From: [Clostridium] leptum DSM 753
GTDB lineage: Bacteria; Bacillota; Clostridia; Oscillospirales; Acutalibacteraceae
Assembly: GCA_000154345.1 (NCBI GenBank)
Contig: DS480346.1
Location: forward strand, 1 to 64,000
Length of the DNA stretch: 64,000 nucleotides
Direction of reading: 5' to 3'
A model generated the notes under the pieces. That model was not told the DNA's origin and did not search any database. It saw only the letters and a list, made by a program, of their open reading frames with translations. The translations under genes and the position numbers were made by a program. Below, in pieces: positions 43,946-53,203 of the stretch. Within the stretch, counting starts at the first letter, position 1, and the number at the start of each line of letters is the position of its first letter.

Positions 43946-44187
43946 AGCGCCCGCTTATTTGGCTTATCCGGTTTTATCAAAGGGCGATTTCCCCTTTAAG
44001 CCGGCCCTGCTGCAAGTATTATCCCACCTGCTCCAATTACGGCTTGCAGGCCATCGAGAGATTCGGCGCCCTGAAGGGCGGGCTGCTGACCCTTTGGCGC
44101 ATTTTAAGGTGCAATCCCTTCTCCAAGGGAGGCTACGACCCGGTGCCCGAAAAGAAGGAAAAACGAAAAAAGAAAAATAAAAAGTAA
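43942..44187 (+). CDS. yidD: Membrane protein insertion efficiency factor YidD
   Basis: An 81-aa protein with LIRFYQRAISPLSRPCCKYYPTCSNYG, the YidD hallmark with three close cysteines, and a lysine-rich tail. It sits between rnpA and yidC as usual. Confidence 0.95.
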   Translation: MKRPLIWLIRFYQRAISPLSRPCCKYYPTCSNYGLQAIERFGALKGGLLTLWRILRCNPFSKGGYDPVPEKKEKRKKKNKK

Positions 44188-44232
44188 CGGCCGGCCGCCT
44201 AGTCCGGCGGCGTTGGGAGGAAAATCGCAGGT

Positions 44233-45291
44233 ATGCAGATTTTTAGTTGGATCGGTAACGTTTTCGGTTACCTGCTTTGGTTTTTTTACGAGTTTACCAA
44301 GAATTACGGCGTCTCGATTATTCTGTTTACCATAGTATTGAAAATAATCATGTTTCCGTTTTCCATTAAGCAGCAGAAGTCTATGGCCAAAAATACCAGG
44401 CTGCAGGGAAAACAGAAAGAGATTCAGAAAAAATATGGTGATAACAAGCAAAAAATGTCGGAGGAAATGCAGAAGCTTTACCAGCAGGAGGGCGTCAACC
44501 CTATGGGGGGCTGCCTGACCTCTATTATTCCTCTGATCATCATGATGGGCATTTACTATTCCGTGGTGAATCCGCTGCAGAATACCCTGCACATCGCCGG
44601 AAGCAAGGTCACGGAGGCGATGCAGCTGCTCCAGCAGGTGCCCGGCGTGGGAAATTTGTTCAGCGGCTTTTACGGAGAAATCGATCTGGTAAAGCATTTC
44701 GACTTCTTTAAGGATTTTCTGCCCATGTTTTCCGCTGACGAGGCGGCAAATATCGCCTCCTTCGGGCAGGGCTTTAATTTTCTTGGCTTGAATCTGCTGG
44801 ATACGCCTCAGTCAAGCTCCTTCAGCTCTATGCTGTGGCTGATTCCCGTGCTGTGCCTGGTCAGCTCTCTGGTGACCCAGTGGCTGATGCCCAAAATTAC
44901 CGGCAACCAGATGGCCATGCAGGGCTGCATGAAATGGATGATGTTCATTCTGCCTCTGTTCTCCGCCTGGATCGCTTATACCGTGCCGGCGGCCGTAGGC
45001 TTTTACTGGATTATCAACACCGTGCTCCAGTTCCTGCAGACCTGGGTGCTGAATATCTTCTATAACGCAGATACCATGATCGCCAAGGAAGAGGCGGCGC
45101 GGATCGCTTTGAGGGAAATCGAGGAGAAAAAGGTGCAGATGATCGCTTTGCCGGAGGGTCCCAGAAATATGGGAGGCCTTCCCGCGTCGCAGAAAAAAGC
45201 GGAGCCGCAGAAAAGCGCGAAAAAATCCTCCGGCAGGAAAAAGGGAAGCACTAAATCGACCAGTGATTATTTAGGAAGCAAGAAGGGTTAA
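44233..45291 (+). CDS. yidC: Membrane protein insertase YidC
   Basis: A 352-aa insertase of the Oxa1/YidC family. Membrane helices lie at about residues 5-25, 28-45, 92-112, 195-215 and 235-275. The conserved basic coiled hairpin is AKNTRLQGKQKEIQKKYGDN and TM2 has GCLTSIIPLIIMMGIYY. The C-terminal tail is rich in Lys, Ser and Gly. The insert between TM2 and TM3 is long (about 70 residues). It works with YidD and Jag, its neighbours. Confidence 0.95.
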   Translation: MQIFSWIGNVFGYLLWFFYEFTKNYGVSIILFTIVLKIIMFPFSIKQQKSMAKNTRLQGKQKEIQKKYGDNKQKMSEEMQKLYQQEGVNPMGGCLTSIIPLIIMMGIYYSVVNPLQNTLHIAGSKVTEAMQLLQQVPGVGNLFSGFYGEIDLVKHFDFFKDFLPMFSADEAANIASFGQGFNFLGLNLLDTPQSSSFSSMLWLIPVLCLVSSLVTQWLMPKITGNQMAMQGCMKWMMFILPLFSAWIAYTVPAAVGFYWIINTVLQFLQTWVLNIFYNADTMIAKEEAARIALREIEEKKVQMIALPEGPRNMGGLPASQKKAEPQKSAKKSSGRKKGSTKSTSDYLGSKKG

Positions 45292-45308
45292 AAAGAGGGG
45301 TGAGCTTT

Positions 45309-46211
45309 TTGGAAAGAGAAGCAATTGGCATTGGCGCGACCATAGAGGAGGCGCAGCAGGCTGCCTGCCGGCAGCTTGGCATGGAAACCCATGAAGTAGA
45401 GTTTGAAGTTCTTCAAATGCCTGAAAAGAAGAAATTCGGATTGTTCGGCGGAGCTCCCGCCAAGGTGAGAGCCTATATTTCCATTACCCCGGCGTCCGCG
45501 GCGGCGGATTATCTTCGCGAGATTTTAGAGAAAATGGGGGCCCAGGGGGTCCAGATCAATATTGAAGAGGTGGAAGGCGGCGCGGTATTGAACCTTTCCG
45601 GCGATAATATCGGCTTTATCATCGGACACAGGGGAGAGACCCTGGACGCTTTACAGTATCTGACCGGCTTGGTTGCCAATCATGTGGACAACTCCTATTA
45701 CCGGATTACCATTAATACGGGCAATTATCGGGAAAAAAGGGAAAAAACCCTGGAAAGCCTGGCTAGAAAAATGGCCATAAAAGCGGTGAAAACCGGCCGG
45801 AACAGTTCTTTAGAGCCGATGAACCCCTATGAGAGAAGAATCATCCATACCACGGTGCAAAAGGTTAACGGCGCTATTTCCTGGTCTGAGGGCGAGAATA
45901 TGGGGCGGCACGTGGTCATCGGTCCGGATCCCAAGGTAAAGCAGAGCTTCCGTCCCCGGAGAGAGGGCGGCCGGCCTAGAAACAACAATTTCCGTTCCCG
46001 GAGCCAGTCTCAGGATGGAACCAAGGGAGAGGCCGCTGCCGGCGCGGGAACCCAGCCCAGGCCGGAAATTAAAAAGAACGCCGCGGCTTATGAGAAGATT
46101 GTGCCCGGAATTCCGGCTCAGCCGAAACCGGTTCAGGAAAAGAAGCCTGTAAAGGATGAATCGCCGGTTTCTCCCTTGTACGGCAAGATCGAGCCGAAAA
46201 AGGGCGAATAA
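45309..46211 (+). CDS. jag: Jag/KhpB RNA-binding protein
   Basis: About 300 aa. The Jag_N domain (LEREAIGIGATIEEAQQAACRQL-like) comes first, then a KH domain (about 80-150, with GFIIGHRGETLDALQYL) and an R3H domain (EPMNPYERRIIHTTVQ), then a disordered Gln/Arg/Pro-rich tail of about 85 residues. I prefer the TTG at 45309, spaced correctly from GGGGTGA; a GTG at 45300 overlaps that site. It binds RNA and links cell wall elongation to division in related bacteria. Confidence 0.92.
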   Translation: MEREAIGIGATIEEAQQAACRQLGMETHEVEFEVLQMPEKKKFGLFGGAPAKVRAYISITPASAAADYLREILEKMGAQGVQINIEEVEGGAVLNLSGDNIGFIIGHRGETLDALQYLTGLVANHVDNSYYRITINTGNYREKREKTLESLARKMAIKAVKTGRNSSLEPMNPYERRIIHTTVQKVNGAISWSEGENMGRHVVIGPDPKVKQSFRPRREGGRPRNNNFRSRSQSQDGTKGEAAAGAGTQPRPEIKKNAAAYEKIVPGIPAQPKPVQEKKPVKDESPVSPLYGKIEPKKGE

Positions 46212-46230
46212 ATTAAAATATTGCGGAATG

Positions 46231-46264
46231 AAAACGGCGATTCAAAAACGAATCGCCGTTTTTT
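46231..46264 (+). terminator. Terminator after jag
   Basis: AAAACGGCGATTC, a 6-base loop and the complement, ending in a T-run. It separates the rpmH-jag unit from mnmE. Confidence 0.85.
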
Positions 46265-46319
46265 GCAGGTGCCGGCGGGATCATTATAAAGTGTGATATT
46301 TAAAGTGTGGTGAGCTGGA

Positions 46320-47714
46320 TTGGAAAAAAATGATAGCGGCCGGAGCAGCTGGGAAAATACGATTGCCGCCATTTCCACCGCCCAGGGGGTGGGAGGCATC
46401 GGGGTGATCCGAGTTTCCGGCAGGGACGCCCTTGCCATTGGCGACCGGGTGTTTCAAAGCTCCGGAGGGAAAAAGCTGTCCCAGATGAAAGGGTATACCG
46501 CCGCTTACGGCAGAATCCGGTCAAACGGCGAGGATATCGACGAGGCTGTAGCCCTGGTGTTCCGGGCGCCTCACAGCTATACCGGCGAGGACGTGGTGGA
46601 ATTTTCCTGTCATGGGGGGCTGTATCTGACCCGCCGGGTGCTGCGGGCTGTGCTGGACGGGGGAGCCTCTCCCGCTGGGCCGGGAGAATTTACCCGGCGG
46701 GCCTTTCTCAACGGGAAAATGGGTTTGACAGAAGCGGAAGCGGTTATGGATATGATCGGCGCCAAGGGCCGGCAGGCCGCCAGAACAGCCTTGGCCGGCA
46801 GGGATGGGGCCATCCATAAGGCAATTGCTTCCGTAAAGGACAGCCTGGTTTTTACGGCTGCCCATCTTTCCGCCTGGGCGGATTATCCGGAGGAGGATAT
46901 TCCCCAGGTGGAGGAAATGGAGCTTACCGCCAGGCTGAAAAAGGCGGAGGCCGCCCTGGAAAGGCTGCTGAGCCAGTACGACGCCGGCAAAGCGATCCGG
47001 GAGGGCCTGAATACGGTGATCGCCGGCAGGCCCAATGTGGGAAAATCCACTTTAATGAACCTGCTTTCCGGGTGTGAACGGTCTATCGTCACCGAGCTTC
47101 CCGGCACTACCCGGGACGTAGTGGAGGAAACCGTTTTAGTGGGAGACGTGACCCTGCGGCTTTCGGATACGGCGGGCATCCGTTCCACCGAGGATCTGGT
47201 GGAGCAGATCGGCGTAAACCGGGCCAAGGACCGGATCCAGACCGCAGACCTGGTGCTGGCAGTGTTCGACGCCTCCCAGGAGCTGAACGAGGATGACCGG
47301 AACTTGCTGGATTCTCTACAGGGTGTGCCATCCATCGCGGTAATCAATAAAACAGATTTAGATGCCAAAATAGACGTTAAGTATATTAAAAATAAAGTTA
47401 AACAAATAGTATTTTTAGTAGCCTCCGAGGGTAAGGGCCTGGAGGACTTGCAGCAGGCATTGGCGGAGCTTGCCGGAACCAGTGAACTGGAGCCTTCTGA
47501 GGGGCTTTTGGCTACAGAGCGCCAGCAGCAGGCGGCGAAGGAGGCCCTGGCCTGTGTAAACGAGGGATTAGAGGCGCTGGAGCTTGGCATGACCTTAGAC
47601 GCGGTGACTGTTTCTATTGAAGGGGCGGTGCAGGCGCTTTTGGAATTGACGGGAGAACGGGCAAGCGAGGCAGTGGTGGATCAGGTGTTCCACCGGTTCT
47701 GCGTGGGAAAGTGA
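46320..47714 (+). CDS. mnmE: tRNA modification GTPase MnmE
   Basis: A 464-aa protein that with MnmG modifies wobble uridine 34. An N-terminal folate-binding domain (IAAISTAQGVGGIGVIRVSG) is followed by the G domain with GRPNVGKST, DTAGIR and NKTD; the C-terminus FHRFCVGK carries the catalytic cysteine. The start is a TTG at 46320. mnmG follows after 90 bases. Confidence 0.96.
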   Translation: MEKNDSGRSSWENTIAAISTAQGVGGIGVIRVSGRDALAIGDRVFQSSGGKKLSQMKGYTAAYGRIRSNGEDIDEAVALVFRAPHSYTGEDVVEFSCHGGLYLTRRVLRAVLDGGASPAGPGEFTRRAFLNGKMGLTEAEAVMDMIGAKGRQAARTALAGRDGAIHKAIASVKDSLVFTAAHLSAWADYPEEDIPQVEEMELTARLKKAEAALERLLSQYDAGKAIREGLNTVIAGRPNVGKSTLMNLLSGCERSIVTELPGTTRDVVEETVLVGDVTLRLSDTAGIRSTEDLVEQIGVNRAKDRIQTADLVLAVFDASQELNEDDRNLLDSLQGVPSIAVINKTDLDAKIDVKYIKNKVKQIVFLVASEGKGLEDLQQALAELAGTSELEPSEGLLATERQQQAAKEALACVNEGLEALELGMTLDAVTVSIEGAVQALLELTGERASEAVVDQVFHRFCVGK

Positions 47715-47804
47715 ATCGGGAAAGCAGGAATAGGGAGTAAAGTTCCATAGGATCCTTTCTGGGAAGCCCGAAAAGAACCAGTTTAAAATGGAGTTGATGC
47801 CAGA

Positions 47805-49685
47805 ATGGAATATTTAGCAGGACAATACGACGTGGTGGTAATCGGCGCCGGCCACGCAGGAATCGAGGCGGCGCTGGCCGCCGCCCGTCTGGGCTGTAAA
47901 ACCGCCGTGTTTACTATTAATATGGACGCGGTGGGGAATTGCCCCTGCAATCCGTCTATTGGAGGCACCGCTAAGGGACACCTGGTGCGGGAAATCGACG
48001 CCTTGGGCGGAGAAATGGGAAAAACCGCGGATCAGTGCCTACTGCAAATGCGGATGCTCAACCGGGGAAAGGGCCCGGCGGTCCACTCTCTGCGGGCGCA
48101 GATCGACCGGAGAAAATACAGCGAGGTTATGAAGCACAAGCTGGAGCTTCAGGAAAATTTAGACCTCCGTCAGGGCGAGATTACGGAAATCCGCAGGCTG
48201 GGGGATGACCGCTGGCAGGCGGTGACCCGGATGAACGCCGTATTTGAGGCGAAGGCGGTGATCGTGGCTACCGGCACCTATTTAGGAGGCCGAATCTATG
48301 TGGGAGAGGTTTCCTATGAAAGCGGCCCAGACGGCACCTTTCCGGCGGCGTTTTTGGGAAAAAGCCTGAAGGAGCTTGGACTTCGCCTGCGCCGGTTTAA
48401 GACCGGCACCCCAGCCCGGGTGCTGAAGAGCTCCATTGATTTTTCCGGACTTCAGGAGCAGCCAGGGGAGGATCCGGTGATTCCTTTTTCTTACGATACC
48501 GCAGAGCCTCTGAAAAACAAGGCGGTCTGCCATATCAGCTGGACCAATGAAAAAACGAAGCAGATCATTTTGGAGAATATACACCGTTCGCCCTTATACG
48601 GGGGAAAGATCGAGGGGGTAGGCCCCCGGTACTGTCCCAGCCTGGAGGATAAGATTGTCCGGTTTGCCGATAAGGAACGGCATCAGCTGTTTATTGAGCC
48701 ATGCGGTGAAAACACGGAGGAGATGTATTTACAGGGAATGTCATCCTCTCTGCCGGAGGAGGTGCAGCTTCAGTTTTATCATTCCATTAAGGGACTGGAG
48801 CACTGCCTGGTGATGCGGTGCGCTTACGCCATTGAATACGACTGTGTGGATCCGCTGCAGATGGCGGCCACCCTGGAATTTATGGACTACCCTGGCTTAT
48901 ACGGAGCAGGGCAGTTTAACGGCAGCTCCGGCTATGAGGAGGCCGCCGCCCAGGGCCTGGTGGCCGGAATGAACGCGGCGCTGAAAATCAAGGGCCGGGA
49001 GCAGGTTGTTTTGGACCGGGCCAGCTCGTATATCGGCACCTTGATCGACGATTTGGTGACCAAGGGAGTGGAGGATCCTTACCGGATGATGACCTCCCGT
49101 TCGGAATACCGGCTGGTGCTGCGCCAGGATAACGCCGACGAGAGGCTGACGCCTTTAGGCAGAGAAATCGGTTTAATCAGCGACAGCCGCTGGAACCGTT
49201 TTGTGGAAAAGCAGGAGCTGAAAAGAAAAGAGCTGAACAGGCTGAAAAAGACTTCTCTCCCTCCTACCAAGGAGCTGAATGAAATTTTGGTTTCACGTGA
49301 AACATCCCCGGTGGAAACGGGGATCCGCCTGCTGGAGCTTCTCAAGCGGCCCCAGGTGGATTACGCCTGCCTGGCCCCGGTGGATACCACCCGGCCGGAT
49401 CTGGACCCGAACATTTTTGAACAGGTGGAAGTGGAAATTAAATATGAGGGCTATATCCGGCGGCAGAAATCCCAGATTGATGAAATGCGCCGTTTGGAAG
49501 GGAAGCGTCTGCCAAAGGAGCTCGATTATCAGGAAATTCACGGAATTTCCTCCGAGGCCCAGGAAAAGCTGAACCGGGTTCGTCCAGGAAATATCGGCCA
49601 GGCCTCCCGGATTTCCGGCGTCAGCCCGGCGGATATTTCAGTACTGCTGATTTGGCTCAGCCAGAACGGAAAGGCGGTAAAATGA
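47805..49685 (+). CDS. mnmG: tRNA uridine-modifying enzyme MnmG (GidA)
   Basis: A 626-aa FAD protein, partner of MnmE. The Rossmann motif is VVVIGAGHAGIEAALAAARLG, followed by CNPSIGGTAKGHLVREIDALGG; FAD-binding TGTYLGG and the C-terminal helical domain are present. Length is normal. Its codons for LVSRETS at about residue 495-501 contain a parS-like site. Confidence 0.96.
   Translation: MEYLAGQYDVVVIGAGHAGIEAALAAARLGCKTAVFTINMDAVGNCPCNPSIGGTAKGHLVREIDALGGEMGKTADQCLLQMRMLNRGKGPAVHSLRAQIDRRKYSEVMKHKLELQENLDLRQGEITEIRRLGDDRWQAVTRMNAVFEAKAVIVATGTYLGGRIYVGEVSYESGPDGTFPAAFLGKSLKELGLRLRRFKTGTPARVLKSSIDFSGLQEQPGEDPVIPFSYDTAEPLKNKAVCHISWTNEKTKQIILENIHRSPLYGGKIEGVGPRYCPSLEDKIVRFADKERHQLFIEPCGENTEEMYLQGMSSSLPEEVQLQFYHSIKGLEHCLVMRCAYAIEYDCVDPLQMAATLEFMDYPGLYGAGQFNGSSGYEEAAAQGLVAGMNAALKIKGREQVVLDRASSYIGTLIDDLVTKGVEDPYRMMTSRSEYRLVLRQDNADERLTPLGREIGLISDSRWNRFVEKQELKRKELNRLKKTSLPPTKELNEILVSRETSPVETGIRLLELLKRPQVDYACLAPVDTTRPDLDPNIFEQVEVEIKYEGYIRRQKSQIDEMRRLEGKRLPKELDYQEIHGISSEAQEKLNRVRPGNIGQASRISGVSPADISVLLIWLSQNGKAVK
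49289..49304. promoter_or_regulatory. parS-like site inside mnmG
   Basis: GGTTTCACGTGAAACA differs in one base from the palindrome TGTTTCACGTGAAACA. It lies 6-8 kb from the origin, on the same side as parA and parB. Confidence 0.85.
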
Positions 49686-49973
49686 CTGGCAATCCCTGCG
49701 GCTGAGTTGTTTTAGCAGCAAGGGCTTCAAGGATGAATTTACAAAGCGGAAAAAATGGGAATTTTGTCCTGTTTTCGCGGATTCGTTTTCTCTAAAGGGG
49801 AGTGCGGCTGTGAAAGCAGGCTTTTCCCTTATCAATTGTTCCGGTTAGCAAAATGGCCGCGGGCTTCAAAATGACTGCGGCGCCATGCATAATCGGGAGA
49901 CAATATCATTTTAAATTCCTGTGTTAGATTAAGACGGAGTTTTTTTGTTTATCGATAGAAAAGGGGGCAAAGG

Positions 49974-50684
49974 ATGATCGACCGGGAAAAGCTGAAAGCG
50001 TACTGCGAGGGCTTTGGAGTGCTGTTAAGCCCGGAACAGCTGGATCAGTTTGACGGTTACTGCCGTCTGCTGCTGGAGTGGAATAAAAAAATGAATCTGA
50101 CCGCGATCCGGGAACCGGAGGAGGTTTTGATTAAGCATTTTGTAGACAGTTTGGCGCTGCTGGGATTCGCGGAGCTTCCCCAGGGGGCGAAGCTGATCGA
50201 CGTGGGGACGGGAGCCGGATTTCCAGGCCTGCCCTTAAAAATTGCCCGGCCGGATTTGAGGCTGGCTCTTTTGGACAGCTTAAAGAAGCGATTAACGTTT
50301 TTGCAGGCGGTCTGCGGAACACTGGGACTGGATGCGGACATTATCCACAGCCGGGCCGAGGATGGTGGAAAACTTTCCGGCCTGCGCCAGAACTTTGACG
50401 CTGCGGTTTCCAGGGCGGTCGCTCCTCTGAATCTGCTGGCGGAATATTGTCTTCCATTTGTAAGGGTCGGCGGTATTTTCTTAGCGGCGAAGGGGCCGCA
50501 GGTAAAAGAGGAGCTTTCCCAGGCAGAAAAGGCATTTCAGCTGCTGGGAGGGCGGGCCGAAAAGACGACGGAGTATTTTCTGCCTGACGGAAGCGGCCGC
50601 ACGCTGGTGACAGTGAAAAAAGAAAGGGCAACTCCGGCGCTGTATCCCCGCCACGGCTCAAAAATTGCGAAAAAGCCCTTATAA
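49974..50684 (+). CDS. rsmG: 16S rRNA (guanine527-N7)-methyltransferase
   Basis: A 236-aa SAM methyltransferase modifying G527 of 16S rRNA. The SAM motif is DVGTGAGFPGLPLKI; LDSLKKRLTFLQAV and SRAVAPL are conserved RsmG blocks. AAAGGGGGCAAAGG precedes the ATG. The 288 bases after mnmG (49686-49973) contain no gene that I can support. Confidence 0.95.
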   Translation: MIDREKLKAYCEGFGVLLSPEQLDQFDGYCRLLLEWNKKMNLTAIREPEEVLIKHFVDSLALLGFAELPQGAKLIDVGTGAGFPGLPLKIARPDLRLALLDSLKKRLTFLQAVCGTLGLDADIIHSRAEDGGKLSGLRQNFDAAVSRAVAPLNLLAEYCLPFVRVGGIFLAAKGPQVKEELSQAEKAFQLLGGRAEKTTEYFLPDGSGRTLVTVKKERATPALYPRHGSKIAKKPL

Positions 50685-50788
50685 ACGACAAAACAACCTA
50701 AATTCTTTGCTCACAATACGACAGAATCCGCGCCCCATCCGTGATAGGATGAACCTAAGGAAATGGACAAGCATTGGAGGTGGCGCAG

Positions 50789-51610
50789 ATGCGTTTACGG
50801 TCAAAGGAAGAAAATAGGGTGAGACAGATCCCGCTGGTGCAGATCTGTCCGGGGAAGGCGCAGCCGAGAAAAAATTTCTCCAACGAGGAATTGCTGGAGC
50901 TGGCTAGAAGCATTCAGGAAAACGGGGTATTACAGCCTTTAACAGTCCGCAAAGCGGGACTGGCCGGGTTTGAGCTGATCGCCGGAGAACGGCGCCTGCG
51001 GGCGGCGGCTCTGGCTGGAAGTGAAAAGGTGCCTTGTCTGGTAATTGATTGTGACGACCAGCAGGCGGCGATTTATTCTCTGCTGGAAAATTTACAGCGT
51101 GTGGATTTAGACCCCTTTGAAGAAGCGGAAGGCATCGAAAAGCTGATTCAGGAATGGCACATTACCCAAGAGGAAGCCGCCAAGCGGCTGGGAAAAAAGC
51201 AATCGACCATTGCAAATAAGCTGCGGCTGCTCCGGCTGGCCCCGGAGGAAAGAGAAGCCATTCAAAGAGCGGGGCTGACGGAACGCCACGCCAGGGCTGT
51301 TTTGAAGCTGAAGGACGGAGGACTCCGGTCTATCGCTCTGCGGCATATGATAGAGCGGGGGTTAAATGTTAAGCAAACCGAGGATTTCGTGGAAAGGCTG
51401 CTGGAGAAAAACCGGGAACAGGAACGGAAAAGCCATCGGCGGATTATTATCAAAGACGTAAGAATTTTTATGAATACCATTAATAAGGCTGTGGATACCA
51501 TGCGGCTGTCTGGAATCGACGCCTTTACCGATCAAAAGGAAACGGAAGAATACATAGAGTGCGTGGTGAGAATCCCCAAGGCAGCCGCTTTGGACAGGCA
51601 CTCGGCATAG
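50789..51610 (+). CDS. noc: ParB/Spo0J-family protein, Noc-like
   Basis: A 273-aa ParB-family CTP-binding DNA clamp. The N-terminal domain has PRKNF, IQENGVLQPLTVR and the GERR box (residues 66-69); the helix-turn-helix is EEAAKRLGKKQSTIANKLRLLRL. The position between rsmG and parA is that of the nucleoid occlusion gene noc in Bacilli. B. subtilis Noc has an N-terminal membrane helix, but here only about 10 charged residues precede the ParB fold. The start at 50789 has GGAGG eight bases upstream. Noc-versus-ParB function is inferred from position. Confidence 0.85.
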   Translation: MRLRSKEENRVRQIPLVQICPGKAQPRKNFSNEELLELARSIQENGVLQPLTVRKAGLAGFELIAGERRLRAAALAGSEKVPCLVIDCDDQQAAIYSLLENLQRVDLDPFEEAEGIEKLIQEWHITQEEAAKRLGKKQSTIANKLRLLRLAPEEREAIQRAGLTERHARAVLKLKDGGLRSIALRHMIERGLNVKQTEDFVERLLEKNREQERKSHRRIIIKDVRIFMNTINKAVDTMRLSGIDAFTDQKETEEYIECVVRIPKAAALDRHSA

Positions 51611-51672
51611 AAACAGCGTGCGACGAAAGTTCTTATAGATCCATGCCCTATTTCCAATTTATTCCCCAAAGG

Positions 51673-51707
51673 GGAAAGGCCGGCGGAATCATTCCGCCGG
51701 CCTTTCC
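51673..51707 (+). terminator. Terminator after noc
   Basis: A perfect 17-bp stem (GGAAAGGCCGGCGGAAT, one-base loop) followed by TTTT. Confidence 0.85.
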
Positions 51708-51880
51708 TTTTGCTGCTTTCAAGTCTTTTTATGGGGCTTTAGGGCACGCCGGAAAAACCGGGATTGTTTTATTAAAAAGCGCAGCTTTTTAAGCGTTCCT
51801 AAAAAATGGAAAGCCGCCTGAAGCCGTTAGAGATAGAAAAGATACTTCCCTCCGCGGAATTTTAAATATTAGAAAGCTTA

Positions 51881-51896
51881 TGTTTCACGTGAAACA
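51881..51896. promoter_or_regulatory. parS centromere site
   Basis: TGTTTCACGTGAAACA, a perfect 16-bp palindrome fitting the bacterial parS consensus, 300 bases before parA and 1.3 kb before parB. It is the nucleation site for ParB loading. Confidence 0.95.
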
Positions 51897-52188
51897 TGAA
51901 TTTTCTAATTTTTAAACGGAAGCCTTTTAAAAGAAAGCAAAAAGTGATATAATAAATCCGCTGCCGATAAAAACCGGCGGCCAGAACATGGCAAAACATG
52001 CTTGATCATGCGGACACGCCCCTGCGTCCGTCCGTTTAAGAGTCAAATGAGCGTTACAGGCAAACGGCCATGGATAGAGGATAACGCGGCGGCTTTGAAT
52101 GTCCGCCGGCAGCATGAACGGCTGTAAGGGCTTGAAGCTGTGAAAAAATAAAAATTTCAGCCGACGGAAACTAAGGGAGGAAACAGGT

Positions 52189-52953
52189 ATGGGGAAGATC
52201 ATCGCTGTCGCCAATCAAAAGGGCGGCGTTGGAAAAACCACAACAGCGGTCAACCTTTCCGCCGCTATGGGCGAGAGGGGGCATAAAACTCTGCTGGTGG
52301 ATATCGATCCCCAGGGAAACGCCTCCAGCGGGGTAGGAATCGACCGGAGAAGCGTGCCAAAATCCACCTATGAGCTTCTCATTGGGGAAGCGGGCGCCAA
52401 AGAGGCGCTGGTTCAAACCCAGTTTCCCAATTTAACCATTCTTCCCAGCAGCCTGAACCTGGCGGGCGCCGAGCTGGAGCTGGTGGACTTTGACCATCGG
52501 GAAGCCCGGCTGAAAACGGCTCTGGCTCCCCTTAGGGAGGAATATGAATATCTGTTCATCGACTGCCCGCCCTCTCTTGGAATGATCACCACGAACGCTC
52601 TCTGCGCGGCGGATACTCTTTTAGTACCGATTCAATGCGAATACTACGCCCTGGAGGGCCTAAGCCAGCTGATGAACAGCGTGCGGCGGGTCAAACGCCA
52701 GTATAACGAGCGCCTGGAGATTGAAGGGGTTCTGCTGACTATGTACGACGGCAGATTAAACCTGACCCAGCAGGTGGTGGAGGAAGTAAAAAAATACTTT
52801 CCCCGCAAGGTGTTCAGAAGCGTGATCCCCAGAAGCGTGCGCTTGTCGGAGGCCCCAAGCTACGGCGTGCCTATTATGTACTTTGATAAAAGCAACCGGG
52901 GAACAGAAGCCTACCGGAGCCTGGCGGAAGAGCTGGAAAAAAATAACCGGTAA
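52189..52953 (+). CDS. parA: Chromosome partitioning ATPase ParA (Soj)
   Basis: A 254-aa deviant Walker ATPase with KGGVGKTT at residues 11-18, DIDPQGNASSG and FIDCPPSLG. GGGAGGAAACAG precedes the ATG. It acts with ParB and parS in origin segregation and DnaA control. The 250 bases between it and parB hold an AAAGCCGCGGCTTTT hairpin near 53043-53057. Confidence 0.96.
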   Translation: MGKIIAVANQKGGVGKTTTAVNLSAAMGERGHKTLLVDIDPQGNASSGVGIDRRSVPKSTYELLIGEAGAKEALVQTQFPNLTILPSSLNLAGAELELVDFDHREARLKTALAPLREEYEYLFIDCPPSLGMITTNALCAADTLLVPIQCEYYALEGLSQLMNSVRRVKRQYNERLEIEGVLLTMYDGRLNLTQQVVEEVKKYFPRKVFRSVIPRSVRLSEAPSYGVPIMYFDKSNRGTEAYRSLAEELEKNNR

Positions 52954-53203
52954 AGGCATAAAAACGTTTCCGGAAAGTCAATGGAGAGCATTTTAAGGGA
53001 AAGCGGAATTTATTCCGATAGGACAAGCCGCTGATTTAAGAAAAAGCCGCGGCTTTTCGTAAGAATATAATTACGGCGGGCGCGGCCTATTGGTGAAAAA
53101 GGAACAGCAGTTTGGAAAGGTCCGGCGGATAAAGGAGGAAAAGCTATGAAAAGAGCGTCCATCCGGAACGAAGCAATTTCTATGTGATAGGAGGAATGTT
53201 ATT

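Larger units (their letters stand above)
51611..52188. other. Intergenic region noc-parA
   Basis: It holds a strong terminator, a perfect parS site and a TATAAT at 51948-51953 that may be the parA -10 box, without a clear -35. No gene. Confidence 0.6.
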
